Positions 43,761-51,650 of a stretch of DNA of 64,000 nt are shown in pieces. Below the pieces are notes generated by a model. The model saw nothing but the letters and a program-made list of their open reading frames with translations, did no database searches and was not told where the DNA came from. This stretch comes from Verrucomicrobiota bacterium (GTDB lineage Bacteria; Chlamydiota; Chlamydiia; Chlamydiales; Rhabdochlamydiaceae), in assembly GCA_018240015.1 (NCBI GenBank), contig JAFEGJ010000001.1, positions 54,250-118,249 of the forward strand. Direction: 5' to 3'. The position numbers and the translations under genes were made by a program. The number at the start of each line of letters is the position of its first letter. The first letter of the stretch is position 1.

Positions 43761-43863
43761 GGAATGGGATTGCAGCGTGGCAGGCCGTTCAAAGGAACGC
43801 CGCAGAAGATTTTATTGTAACCACAGCCCATCTTCAGAGCGACCTCGATTAATCGACAGAAGA

Positions 43864-45186
43864 CTATCTAAGACTGATCTCTGCGACTTGAATTTCTTTC
43901 TTCTCACCTTCTTGGATCCATGCAATGTAACCTTTTCCCGCTTCTGTAAAAGCGATGGCCGGATGCGAGTATTTTCCTTGAGGTGACAGCTGAACGGGCT
44001 TGGACCAAGCACTAAATTCTTCGGAGTAAATCGAACCCCAAATAACGTTAGAATCATAAGTGGGCTCTTCTCGCCACACGGCCAGAAAATGGCCTTGCAG
44101 GTCGCTTGCAAGCCTCGGATCCTTTACCCAAGCATTTCTGATTATTTTGGAGGGAAGCCATTCTTGGCTGGCCGGTTTATTGGCCACATGCACAAATGCT
44201 TTTCCATCTTGATGGCTATACCAAAGAGCTGCGAGATTATCTTTTTTGTCGTAGGCCAGCTGTAGGTCGGCAATCCAACTCGTCAGCTCACACAGATCAT
44301 GAGGGCCTATCCACCCCTCTTTTGTATGAGTCATAGCCCTTAGTTTGCTTTTATCTTTTTCATATTGCTGCCAAACAATCGTCGGGTTGTCTTGCGAGTC
44401 CAAAATAACCTTCAACATCACAATCGGGATGTTATTGGTATCGGGAAGTGTCATTTCATAGATTTTCACGGGCGAAGACCACTCCCGGCTTCCTTTATAA
44501 AAGAGTCCTTCAAACGTGTATTGTACTGAAGTACTCCACCCTTTAGCTATAGTCTGCTGTGTTATCCAGGCAGCAAAAGCCACCTCTTTCTGTCCATAAG
44601 CAACATCGGATTTGATACAATAGTGAGACTCGGGGATACGAACAAATAAACTCTCGCAGCAAGGTCTATATCGATCGAGGATAGAAAAATACATGTGCTT
44701 ATTTTCAGATCCTACATAAAATATCTTCCCTCGCGGATCCATAGCCATGGCATGAAAATAATGTCCCTTGTAAGAATAAAACTGCGGATCGAGGCACCAC
44801 ATTTCCTGAGCTGTCTTCATCGCCCATTGAATGGGGCATCTCTCGGTAGAGAGCATGGAATTCTCGCAGAGCTGCCAAGCAGCAAAGACGTTTCCATTCG
44901 TATCTAAACGACCAACAAGCCTATGTGCGTTGGCTTCTTTGGATTTTGCTAGCACATAGGGCTCCGACCATTTTGCTCCTAGTGCATTTTGCGCGACTAA
45001 ATAAAAAATTCCGTCAGTTTCTTTGAGATTGCATAAGACAGCCGCATCTTTGTTATCATTGACAAAGAGTTTCAATTCATAGATGTCCGTCTTCGGTTCA
45101 AAACGTGTTAGGCTTTGGGGTGTAGAGCAGCTGAGTGCCATCAGCTGGGCTCCAAGTGTTAAGCAAATAGCAATCTTCCACAGCAT
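43864..45186 (-). CDS. Secreted beta-propeller-like protein, paralog 5 (first of the run)
   Basis: First gene of the minus-strand tandem. ATG 45186 is chosen because GAAGGAG lies six bases upstream; an earlier TTG at 45201 lacks this. The product is 440 residues, signal peptide ending QLMA-LSCS. Repeats show DTNGNVFAAW, DPRGKIFYVG, DSQDNPTIVW, DKKDNLAALW, DLQGHFLAVW and GKGYIAW, plus W(S/T)xPxxL turns (WSKPVQLSP). It likely heads an operon whose promoter lies in the short gap after xerC's stop. Role unknown: ligand binding or surface decoration are plausible. Confidence 0.7.
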   Translation of the reverse strand: MLWKIAICLTLGAQLMALSCSTPQSLTRFEPKTDIYELKLFVNDNKDAAVLCNLKETDGIFYLVAQNALGAKWSEPYVLAKSKEANAHRLVGRLDTNGNVFAAWQLCENSMLSTERCPIQWAMKTAQEMWCLDPQFYSYKGHYFHAMAMDPRGKIFYVGSENKHMYFSILDRYRPCCESLFVRIPESHYCIKSDVAYGQKEVAFAAWITQQTIAKGWSTSVQYTFEGLFYKGSREWSSPVKIYEMTLPDTNNIPIVMLKVILDSQDNPTIVWQQYEKDKSKLRAMTHTKEGWIGPHDLCELTSWIADLQLAYDKKDNLAALWYSHQDGKAFVHVANKPASQEWLPSKIIRNAWVKDPRLASDLQGHFLAVWREEPTYDSNVIWGSIYSEEFSAWSKPVQLSPQGKYSHPAIAFTEAGKGYIAWIQEGEKKEIQVAEISLR

Positions 45187-45228
45187 GTCGTTCTCCTTCA
45201 AAAGAATGTGAACGTTATATCTGTCGGA

Positions 45229-46116
45229 TTAATTTTGCGCTAGGGGATGTGCTTGATCGTAGACTTGTTTCTTCAGAGTATTCGAGACCTGTGTATAAAT
45301 GGTGGTCGTCGCAAGCGAGCTGTGGCCGAGCAGCATCTGAATCGTTTTCAGATCCATGCCTTTCTCGAGCCAGTGTGTGGCAATCGTGTGGCGAATCGTG
45401 TGCGGCGTAACTTTAGCAGCCAGTCCCGACTTCACCAGATAATCCTTAAAGGTGCGATCCACAGATCTTACCGTCAAACGCTTTCCCCAGCGGTTCAGAA
45501 AAATCGCTTGAGAATCGACCTCAGCTTTATGCATCTCTCCATCATGACTACGTTCGGGATGCGATAAGTAATGCGAAAGCCACGTCGCTGCATTTTGTGT
45601 GATAGGAACGAGCCGCTCTTTTTTTCCTTTTCCTCGTACACGCAGCGATTTTTGCGCTACATCAAAATCAGATCGATTGAGACCCACGAGCTCGCTGATG
45701 CGAAGACCTGAGCTATAAAAAAGCTCCAAAATGCACTTGTCGCGAAATCCCAAATACGTCGCTGTATCAGGCTGGGCAAATAGATGCTCGACTTGTTCAT
45801 AAGCCAAGGGAGCTGGGATTTTTTTCTCCAGTTTAGGGCCCTCGATTTCTTCCAAGGGACTCGCCGTTAAAATTTTTTCTCGCACGAGGAATTTAAAAAA
45901 AGTGCGAAGGGAGGAAAGGCGCCGCAAGATCGTCCGCCGACTCATTTGGGCTTGATTGAGCTGGGCCAAATAGGCCCGAATATGTCTTTTATCGACTTGC
46001 TCTAGAGGGACGGGCGCTGATTTAAAAAAATCATCGATGTCGAGGCCGTAGTTCCTCACCGTGTGTTCTGAAGCATTTTTAACGACCTTCAGATAATTTA
46101 AAAACCTATCTTTCAT
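45229..46116 (-). CDS. xerC: Tyrosine recombinase XerC
   Basis: Site-specific recombinase that resolves chromosome dimers at dif. The 295-residue length is standard. The catalytic set is complete: Arg139 (SGLRISEL), Lys164 (GKGKKER), His239 and Arg242 (HTIRH), His265 (LLGHSS) and Tyr274 (TIYTQ). The N-terminal SAM-like core-binding domain precedes it. Adjacent to the ABC-F gene on the other strand, the same pairing as CT347-CT348. A function in excising mobile DNA rather than dif is unlikely given this housekeeping location. Confidence 0.94.
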   Translation of the reverse strand: MKDRFLNYLKVVKNASEHTVRNYGLDIDDFFKSAPVPLEQVDKRHIRAYLAQLNQAQMSRRTILRRLSSLRTFFKFLVREKILTASPLEEIEGPKLEKKIPAPLAYEQVEHLFAQPDTATYLGFRDKCILELFYSSGLRISELVGLNRSDFDVAQKSLRVRGKGKKERLVPITQNAATWLSHYLSHPERSHDGEMHKAEVDSQAIFLNRWGKRLTVRSVDRTFKDYLVKSGLAAKVTPHTIRHTIATHWLEKGMDLKTIQMLLGHSSLATTTIYTQVSNTLKKQVYDQAHPLAQN

Positions 46117-46143
46117 AGCTCGTTTCTGATAGTATGGTCTCCT

Positions 46144-47715
46144 ATGATTACTTTAAATAAGATTTCGAAAAAGATGGGAGTTCGCCTCCTCTTCGACGAT
46201 GTGACCGTCGCCTTCAGTCCGGGACATCGCTATGGCTTAACAGGACCCAATGGAGCCGGCAAATCAACCCTTCTCAAGATCATGATGGGGCTCGAAGACG
46301 CTGACAGCGGAACAGTAACCTTGCCGCGCAAAGTCGGATTCCTCAAACAGAACATCGAACAATTTAAAGACATGAACGCTTTGGATGTCGTCATCATGGG
46401 CAACAAAAGACTCTGGGACGCGCTCCAAGAGCGAGAAACACTCTACAGCCAAGAGATGACCGATGCTGTGGGTATTCGTCTGGGCGAGCTCGAAGAAATC
46501 GTCGCTGATGAAAACGGCTATACCGCAGAAGCTGACGCTGAAAAGCTACTCGAAGGCATGGGCATCCCTGCCTCAGAGCACGGCAAAAAAATGGCGTCGA
46601 TTCCCAGTGACGTACAATTTAGAGTTCTCCTTTGCCAAGCCCTTTTTGGCGAGCCCGATGCGCTTCTTCTCGACGAGCCGACCAACCACCTTGACTTGTC
46701 TTCGATTCAGTGGCTGGAGAATTTCCTCCATGCCTATACCGGCATTCTCATCGTCATCAGCCACGATAAACACTTCCTCAACACCGTCACGACGCACATT
46801 GCCGATATCGATTACGAGTCTGTCATTACTTATCCCGGCAATTACGACCAGATGGTCGTCACGAAGACATCCGTGCGCAAAAGAGCCGAAGATGAAAACA
46901 AATCAAAAGACAAGAAAATTGCGCAGCTCAAAGAATTCGTCGCGCGGTTTGGTGCGGGAACAAGAGCGAGCCAAGTGCAATCGCGCATCCGCGAGATCGA
47001 TAGGCTCCAACCAGTCGAGCTCAAAGAATCGAACATCCAGCGTCCCTACATCCGCTTTTACCCTCCCGAAAAACCCTCAGGACAAATTGTCCTTAAAGTG
47101 GAAGACGTCTCCAAGGGATACGGCGGTCATCCCGTTATCAAAGACTTTTCAACCGAGATCATGCGCGGTGATAAAATCGGCGTGATCGGTAACAACGGCA
47201 TGGGAAAAACGACCCTACTTAAAATGCTAGCGGGCGTCTTGCAGCAAGACAAAGGGAAAGTCGAGCCCGGACACCAGGTACAGATCGGATATTTTCCGCA
47301 AAACCACTCCGAAATCGTCGATAAAAAAAGCAAACAAACTGCGTTTGAGTGGCTCAAAAGCCGCAAAGAAGGCGTTTACGACCAAGATATCCGCAGCGTG
47401 CTTGGCAAAATGCTCTTTTCCGGTGACGATGCGTTTAAACCTGTCGCCCACTTATCCGGAGGAGAAACAGCCCGCCTCATCATCGCCGGCATGATGCTCC
47501 TTAACTACAACTGCCTCATCCTCGATGAGCCCAACAACCATCTCGATCTGGAAGCCGTCTCTGCACTTTCTTGGGCTCTGGAAGATTTTAAAGGCACGGT
47601 CATCGTCGCCTCGCACGACCGCGATTTGCTCGGCAAATCGGTGAAAAAACTCATCGCATTTGAGAAGGACAAAATCAAGGTATTTGATGGGACTTTGGAA
47701 GAATATCTTGCATAA
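46144..47715 (+). CDS. ABC-F family ATPase (YbiT-like)
   Basis: Soluble protein with two ABC domains and no membrane part, of the translation-factor type. Walker A motifs GPNGAGKST and GNNGMGKTT, Walker B LLLDEPTNHLD and LILDEPNNHLD; the second domain has the LSGGETARL signature, while the first has a degenerate SIPSDVQFRVLL in its place, as in YbiT-type proteins. A linker rich in Lys/Glu lies between domains (about 240-300). ABC-F proteins act on the ribosome to relieve stalling. CT348 equivalent, divergent from xerC with a 28-base gap. Confidence 0.92.
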   Translation: MITLNKISKKMGVRLLFDDVTVAFSPGHRYGLTGPNGAGKSTLLKIMMGLEDADSGTVTLPRKVGFLKQNIEQFKDMNALDVVIMGNKRLWDALQERETLYSQEMTDAVGIRLGELEEIVADENGYTAEADAEKLLEGMGIPASEHGKKMASIPSDVQFRVLLCQALFGEPDALLLDEPTNHLDLSSIQWLENFLHAYTGILIVISHDKHFLNTVTTHIADIDYESVITYPGNYDQMVVTKTSVRKRAEDENKSKDKKIAQLKEFVARFGAGTRASQVQSRIREIDRLQPVELKESNIQRPYIRFYPPEKPSGQIVLKVEDVSKGYGGHPVIKDFSTEIMRGDKIGVIGNNGMGKTTLLKMLAGVLQQDKGKVEPGHQVQIGYFPQNHSEIVDKKSKQTAFEWLKSRKEGVYDQDIRSVLGKMLFSGDDAFKPVAHLSGGETARLIIAGMMLLNYNCLILDEPNNHLDLEAVSALSWALEDFKGTVIVASHDRDLLGKSVKKLIAFEKDKIKVFDGTLEEYLA

Positions 47716-47743
47716 TACTTTGCTCGTTGATATGGTTTAACCT

Positions 47744-47938
47744 ATGATTCCGCCCATTAGAGGAGCTTCTGGAGCCGCAGCTGATAGTAGTGAACCTATC
47801 GCTAATCAGCTCCGAACACGTTTACAAGAATTTATCGACGAATTTCGTGAAGACCCCACCAATGTCGATACGCTCCGCAAAATGCAATCCACCATCTTAG
47901 GCCTCGACAGCCTATCCAGGAGCGGCGCCAATGCTTAG
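47744..47938 (+). CDS. Small hypothetical protein, first of an overlapping pair
   Basis: Not recognised. The 64-residue product begins MIPPIRGASGAAADSSEP and is otherwise helical (ANQLRTRLQEFIDEFREDP, TLRKMQSTILGLDSLS). The ATG is 29 bases after the ABC-F stop. It overlaps the next small gene by 8 bases, which suggests a pair expressed together. Coding reality is moderately supported by the overlap and orientation only. Confidence 0.45.
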   Translation: MIPPIRGASGAAADSSEPIANQLRTRLQEFIDEFREDPTNVDTLRKMQSTILGLDSLSRSGANA

Positions 47939-48170
47939 AGAAAATTTAAGAGACGCTTCTCAAATCATCCAAAACATTTTGACACAGCCGCTTTCTATTC
48001 CTGGTATTAATCGGGATATTTCTCTTCTAGAAGCTGCTCAAAGTTTCAATGCAAAAGATCCTTCGACTTCCCATCTCAAAAGAGTCATAGAAACATTCCA
48101 CGAGTACCGCGAAGCGACAGAAACGATGCTGCGCGAGCTCGAGCTTCTCGCGGACGACCTCAAGACCTAA
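47931..48170 (+). CDS. Small hypothetical protein, second of an overlapping pair
   Basis: Not recognised. The 79-residue product is helical (NLRDASQIIQNILTQ, STSHLKRVIETFHEYREATETML), ends in an acidic coiled coil (RELELLADDL) and starts within the previous gene, so the two are likely translated together. The helical, small, paired layout resembles secretion substrates, chaperones or toxin-antitoxin partners, but nothing decides between them. The convergent vapC stops 5 bases after its stop. Confidence 0.45.
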   Translation: MLRENLRDASQIIQNILTQPLSIPGINRDISLLEAAQSFNAKDPSTSHLKRVIETFHEYREATETMLRELELLADDLKT

Positions 48171-48174
48171 ATAA

Positions 48175-48555
48175 TTAATCAATTATTTCAACGAGTTCAG
48201 AATAACTTTTCAGTTCAGCATCTGCGGTTAGAAAAGTCAAAGGTTCAACTATAGCTTGAGCAATAAGAATTCGATCAAATGGGTCTCTATGTATATCTGG
48301 AAGTCGAGACACGGCTGCAGCATGCTCTACCAATATTGGCAATTGTGCAAATCCGCTTTCGGTGATTGCGTTAACCATACGATTTACATCTACATCAAGC
48401 TTTTTAAGCTTGATTTTGATTGTTGCTTCCCAAATGGATGCACTACTCACGAAGACATCTTCTGCTTGAGATATTTTGGATTTAGTATTTTTGGGAAGCC
48501 TTCGATCTCCTTTAATCCACCATAGGAAAACATGAGTATCTAATAGTAATTTCAT
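48175..48555 (-). CDS. vapC: VapC-family PIN-domain toxin
   Basis: The 126-residue PIN-domain ribonuclease has the expected acidic residues: LLLDTHVFLWW at the start (Asp6), SSASIWEATIKI in the middle (Glu) and DPFDRILIAQA near 95, then LTADAELKSY. It belongs to the group encoded with Phd/YefM-type antitoxins, as here: the antitoxin stops 2 bases upstream. VapC toxins cleave tRNA or rRNA. Active-site residues look intact, so the toxin may be functional. Confidence 0.9.
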   Translation of the reverse strand: MKLLLDTHVFLWWIKGDRRLPKNTKSKISQAEDVFVSSASIWEATIKIKLKKLDVDVNRMVNAITESGFAQLPILVEHAAAVSRLPDIHRDPFDRILIAQAIVEPLTFLTADAELKSYSELVEIID

Positions 48556-48557
48556 GT

Positions 48558-48788
48558 TTACCCCTCAAACTCCGCAATAAGCTCTTCAGGCAATGCCGCA
48601 TCAAAATCTTTGGATATTTTGATCTTTCCTTTAAGGACCCCAAATCGTCTAGAAGGCTTCTTTTTGATAGGTCCAAGTTTAGCTACTGGTCGGCCCGCCA
48701 TAGCTATTAAAATCTCATTCCCATGAATGACTGCATCAACAAGTTTTGAAAAATGAGTTTTGGCTTCATGAATATTGACAATGCGCAT
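48558..48788 (-). CDS. vapB: Phd/YefM-family antitoxin of the VapC pair
   Basis: The 76-residue product starts MRIVNIHEAKTHFSKLVDAV and continues GNEILIAMAGRPVAKLGPIK, the Phd/YefM N-terminal DNA-binding fold, then a C-terminal toxin-binding helix (DFDAALPEELIAEFEG). The order antitoxin then toxin is standard. AGGAGGGG lies before the ATG. A palindrome at 48807-48822 just upstream is a likely operator. Confidence 0.9.
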   Translation of the reverse strand: MRIVNIHEAKTHFSKLVDAVIHGNEILIAMAGRPVAKLGPIKKKPSRRFGVLKGKIKISKDFDAALPEELIAEFEG

Positions 48789-48806
48789 AACCCCTCCTTT
48801 ATAATC

Positions 48807-48822
48807 AGACTAAACTTAGTCT
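48807..48822. promoter_or_regulatory. Putative antitoxin operator palindrome
   Basis: AGACTAA (48807-48813) and TTAGTCT (48816-48822) form a perfect inverted repeat with two bases between, 18 bases before the antitoxin ATG on the minus strand. Phd/YefM antitoxins bind such sites for autoregulation. Confidence 0.5.
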
Positions 48823-48920
48823 AGTCCATTTCAAAAAAAATAGTCAACCATTTTTAAAACCTACTGAATATCAGTTAGTTACTAATGGAGTTGAGTTGTT
48901 GCTCACAGAAAAAACCGACC

Positions 48921-49071
48921 TTGGGCGGATTATGTTCGATTTTACGCCCCAAAGGCACAAAAATACTTACTCGGGGCGGGTTTCAAGCGATATTCCGCCC
49001 CAACAGCATAAAAACATCCATTTGGGGCGGATTATCGATCATAATCCGCCCGAATGCAGCTTTTTAAGCTG
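48921..49071. repeat. Three tandem GGGGCGG hairpin units in an intergenic gap
   Basis: Three units about 51 bases apart each form a hairpin: TTGGGCG/CGCCCCAA (48921-48952), GGGGCGG/CCGCCCC (48973-49001) and GGGCGGATTAT/ATAATCCGCCC (49025-49051, perfect 11-bp arms). Spacers share CACAAAAATAC/CATAAAAACAT. A short extra hairpin CAGCTT/AAGCTG follows at 49057-49071. The translation shows repeated GG..(I/L)(L/F)RP but it is not credible as a protein. They look like an intergenic repeat family (REP- or MITE-like) or RNA elements; function unknown. Confidence 0.7.
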
Positions 49072-49111
49072 ATTCGCGCAGTTTTTAAGCCTTTTCTGCG
49101 CTCGAATGAGT

Positions 49112-50020
49112 TTAATTCTTAGGAAACGGAAATACTTTTAGATCATCGGCGACGAACGTATTCGGGAAAATCTCTTTCGCTTCTTTCGCAAAAAGAGAAA
49201 GATCCTGATATCGCGCAGAGAAATGCGTGAGTACCAGTTGCTGCACGCCGGCATCTTTTGCGAGTTTTGCTGCTTGTTTGGCTGTCATGTGCATATACTG
49301 GCGGGCAAGATCATGGTGCTCGTCCAAATAGGTACTCTCGCAAAGGAGCATTGTAGCCCCTTTGGCAGCATTGAGGGCTCCGGCGCACGGTAGCGTGTCG
49401 ATGACGATGGCAAAAACGTCTCCGCGGCGGATGACGCTGACGTCATCTAGAGAGACTTTATGCCCACCGATAGTAAGCTCTCCTTTTTCTTCGAGCTCGC
49501 GTACGAGCGGCCCCACAACGCCCTGTTTTTTGAGTTTGTCTGTATCGAAGCGGCGGCGATCTTGCTCGATGATGCGATAAGCAAAATTATCGGCACCGTG
49601 ATTCAGCGCGAATGCTTCGATGCGAAACTTTTCATCTTCATGGACGAGGCCTGGTTTGTGGACGGGATATTCGACCACCTGAATCTGTTCATGGTAAATA
49701 GTGCTATAGCGGAGCCGATCAAAGTAGACTTTTCCGCTCGCGGGATAGTAGCAAAGAATGGGGTGGGTGACTTTGTCGAGATTGAGGCGCATGAGCATGG
49801 ATCCGAGACCAAGGCAATGATCACCATGGAAATGGCTCACAAAAATGCGCGTGACGCAGGTGGGAGCCACTTCGGCAAAAATAAATTGCCGCTGTGTTCC
49901 TTCTCCGGGATCAAAAAGAAGTCCTTCTTCTTTCCAACGGACAAGATAGGCGCCGTGGTTGCGGCGACGGGTGGGTTGCTGACTGGAGCAACCGAGAATA
50001 GTTAGATCTTTTACGCTCAT
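49112..50020 (-). CDS. rnz: Ribonuclease Z (tRNA 3' endonuclease)
   Basis: Metallo-beta-lactamase fold enzyme that trims tRNA 3' ends, needed where CCA is not encoded as for the tRNA fragment at window position 1. The metal motif [10 protein letters not shown] is near residue 63, with later His in [10 protein letters not shown] (about 140), VIDT and [11 protein letters not shown], and LTHFSARYQ. About 300 residues is normal. CT346 equivalent. It overlaps the upstream rhomboid gene by 4 bases, indicating co-transcription. Confidence 0.93.
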   Translation of the reverse strand: MSVKDLTILGCSSQQPTRRRNHGAYLVRWKEEGLLFDPGEGTQRQFIFAEVAPTCVTRIFVSHFHGDHCLGLGSMLMRLNLDKVTHPILCYYPASGKVYFDRLRYSTIYHEQIQVVEYPVHKPGLVHEDEKFRIEAFALNHGADNFAYRIIEQDRRRFDTDKLKKQGVVGPLVRELEEKGELTIGGHKVSLDDVSVIRRGDVFAIVIDTLPCAGALNAAKGATMLLCESTYLDEHHDLARQYMHMTAKQAAKLAKDAGVQQLVLTHFSARYQDLSLFAKEAKEIFPNTFVADDLKVFPFPKN

Positions 50021-51132
50021 TTGCTTCTCCTAGAGAAAAAGCGAAGGCGAGCGAGGAGAATGCCGATGATACCGCCGGCGATGTGAGCAGAATTAGCGAT
50101 ATTGGCAGAAAGCTGTACGAGATGGAAAAATTGAAGCGAAAGGGAAACGAGTTCGAGCGCCATCATGGCGAGGACGAAGATGACGATGAAAAGAATGACG
50201 GAGCGCTGAAGAGGATACCCTTCCCACGGAGCCATTTTTTGACGCATCCAAATGAAGCCCACCAAGCCAACGACAATCCCTGAAAAACCGAGGAAGGTAG
50301 GACCTCCCATGAGATATTGGACGATGTTGGAAAGAACTCCGATAATGAGGATGAGGAGAGCCATTTTAGGAAAAGAAAGACGCGCTTCGATTTGTCTTCC
50401 GAGGATCCAGAGCCACGCCATATTAAAAAGAATGTGGAGCAGCCCAGCATGGAGGAGGACAGGTGTAAAAAGGCGCCAGATTTCCCCTTGGCGGATTTTT
50501 CCAAAAAGAGTGCCAGGAGGAATGTCGCTATAGTCTTTCATGCTGCGCGTAACAACGAGCTCGGTGAGTCCTTTCCACGTGGGTTCTTGTTCGACTTTTT
50601 TGTAATCGGCTTCGACATCGGGAGGGAGTTTTTTGAAATCATCCCAGGACGCAATAGGGTGGTTTTCAAAAAACTTTTCCATGTCCACCAAATACTGGGG
50701 ATAATCAAAGAGCAAGTTTTGCTGAATGGGAGTGAGAGAAAGTTCGGCTACAACTTCGCCTTGCTTTTCGGCAATTTTCTCTCTTTGCATGAGGTCGAGA
50801 AAAAATAAGAGCGAGCAGATCAAAATGAACAGGTTCGTCAGAACAAAGGGACGGCGAGGAATGCGAGGAGCCGTCGGAGCAATGACAGGACCTTTTAGTT
50901 TTTCTTCTTTGACATGTTGAAATCTGGCTTCGGTGGGTGCAGCTTCAAACTCTCTTAAGTACTGCTGTGCTTTATCAAAATCGTCTTCGTCGACGACCCA
51001 AATGTGATAAGCCGTTTGATTCGTTGCGGGGTCTTTGAAAGACTCATAGACGTTTTGGACGTTTTGCTTCAGAAGAAAAACGTGGAATCCGTACGCCTCT
51101 TTTTCTGTTTTGATCGTGCCGACTAGTCGCAT
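50017..51132 (-). CDS. Rhomboid-family intramembrane serine protease (GlpG-like)
   Basis: The 371-residue product has a cytosolic N-terminal domain (about 1-70, [20 protein letters not shown], similar to the GlpG N-terminal fold), then a membrane segment near 100 and about six more. The catalytic Ser lies in GFSGIVVGL and the catalytic His in [27 protein letters not shown] is the rhomboid H-x-x-x-N-like loop region. It cleaves membrane-protein segments. It overlaps the heptose adenylyltransferase-like gene upstream (10 bases) and rnz downstream (4 bases). Confidence 0.88.
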   Translation of the reverse strand: MRLVGTIKTEKEAYGFHVFLLKQNVQNVYESFKDPATNQTAYHIWVVDEDDFDKAQQYLREFEAAPTEARFQHVKEEKLKGPVIAPTAPRIPRRPFVLTNLFILICSLLFFLDLMQREKIAEKQGEVVAELSLTPIQQNLLFDYPQYLVDMEKFFENHPIASWDDFKKLPPDVEADYKKVEQEPTWKGLTELVVTRSMKDYSDIPPGTLFGKIRQGEIWRLFTPVLLHAGLLHILFNMAWLWILGRQIEARLSFPKMALLILIIGVLSNIVQYLMGGPTFLGFSGIVVGLVGFIWMRQKMAPWEGYPLQRSVILFIVIFVLAMMALELVSLSLQFFHLVQLSANIANSAHIAGGIIGILLARLRFFSRRSK

Positions 51133-51650
51133 AAACTTTTGATCTTTTTCACGATTTGCGTGGTGGAAAGGCCCGGAACTAGGTCGACGATATGGATGCG
51201 GCCGCCCTGCGAGCGAACAACTTCAGCTTCAATGCAATTTTCCCCGTATTCGGCTCCGTTGACATGCACATCAGGACGGATTTTTTCAAGTAGGGCGCGG
51301 GGATCGGTCTCTTCAAAAGAGGTGACAAAGTCGACGAACGAAAGAGCTGCCATCATCTTCATGCGATCGAGAAGTGGGATGATGGGACGCTCGGGGCTTT
51401 TGTATTGCTGGATCGAGGCATCGCTATTGAGTGCGACGATGAGGACGTCGGCCTGGAGAGAAGCCTGATGCAGCATGTAGAGATGTCCTGCATGCAAAAG
51501 ATCGAACGAGCCGTTGATGGTCGCGATCGTTTTTCCCTCGCTGCGAAGTTTTTTGACTTTCTCTACTAGCTCTTCTTGGGGAATGTACTTTTCCGCGAAG
51601 AAGGGAAGAGGTTCACTTTTTGGGGAACGCGACACGGTATACCTCGTCAT
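51123..51650 (-). CDS. Nucleotidyltransferase, RfaE domain II / HldE C-terminal type
   Basis: From ATG 51650 the product is 175 residues with the cytidylyltransferase fold: GSFDLLHAGHLYMLHQA (HxGH motif), VALNSDASIQQYK and PERPIIPLLDRMKM. It matches the adenylyltransferase half of ADP-heptose synthase, used for LPS inner core. A separate kinase half is not present in the window. Upstream start codons would lengthen it further inside lon and are doubted. It overlaps the lon end by 38 bases. Confidence 0.85.
   Translation of the reverse strand: MTRYTVSRSPKSEPLPFFAEKYIPQEELVEKVKKLRSEGKTIATINGSFDLLHAGHLYMLHQASLQADVLIVALNSDASIQQYKSPERPIIPLLDRMKMMAALSFVDFVTSFEETDPRALLEKIRPDVHVNGAEYGENCIEAEVVRSQGGRIHIVDLVPGLSTTQIVKKIKSLCD

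Noticed and set aside
43777-43863. Possible further IS remnant after the F-box fragment
   Set aside because: Translations on both strands showed no convincing transposase motif.
48921-49051. CRISPR-like array
   Set aside because: Only three diverged units, palindromic through most of their length, without constant repeats and unique spacers of fixed size; no cas genes.
48885-49067. Open frame over the three GGGGCGG hairpins
   Set aside because: Its repeated GG..RP pattern is explained by the DNA repeat; no ribosome site and no protein-like composition.
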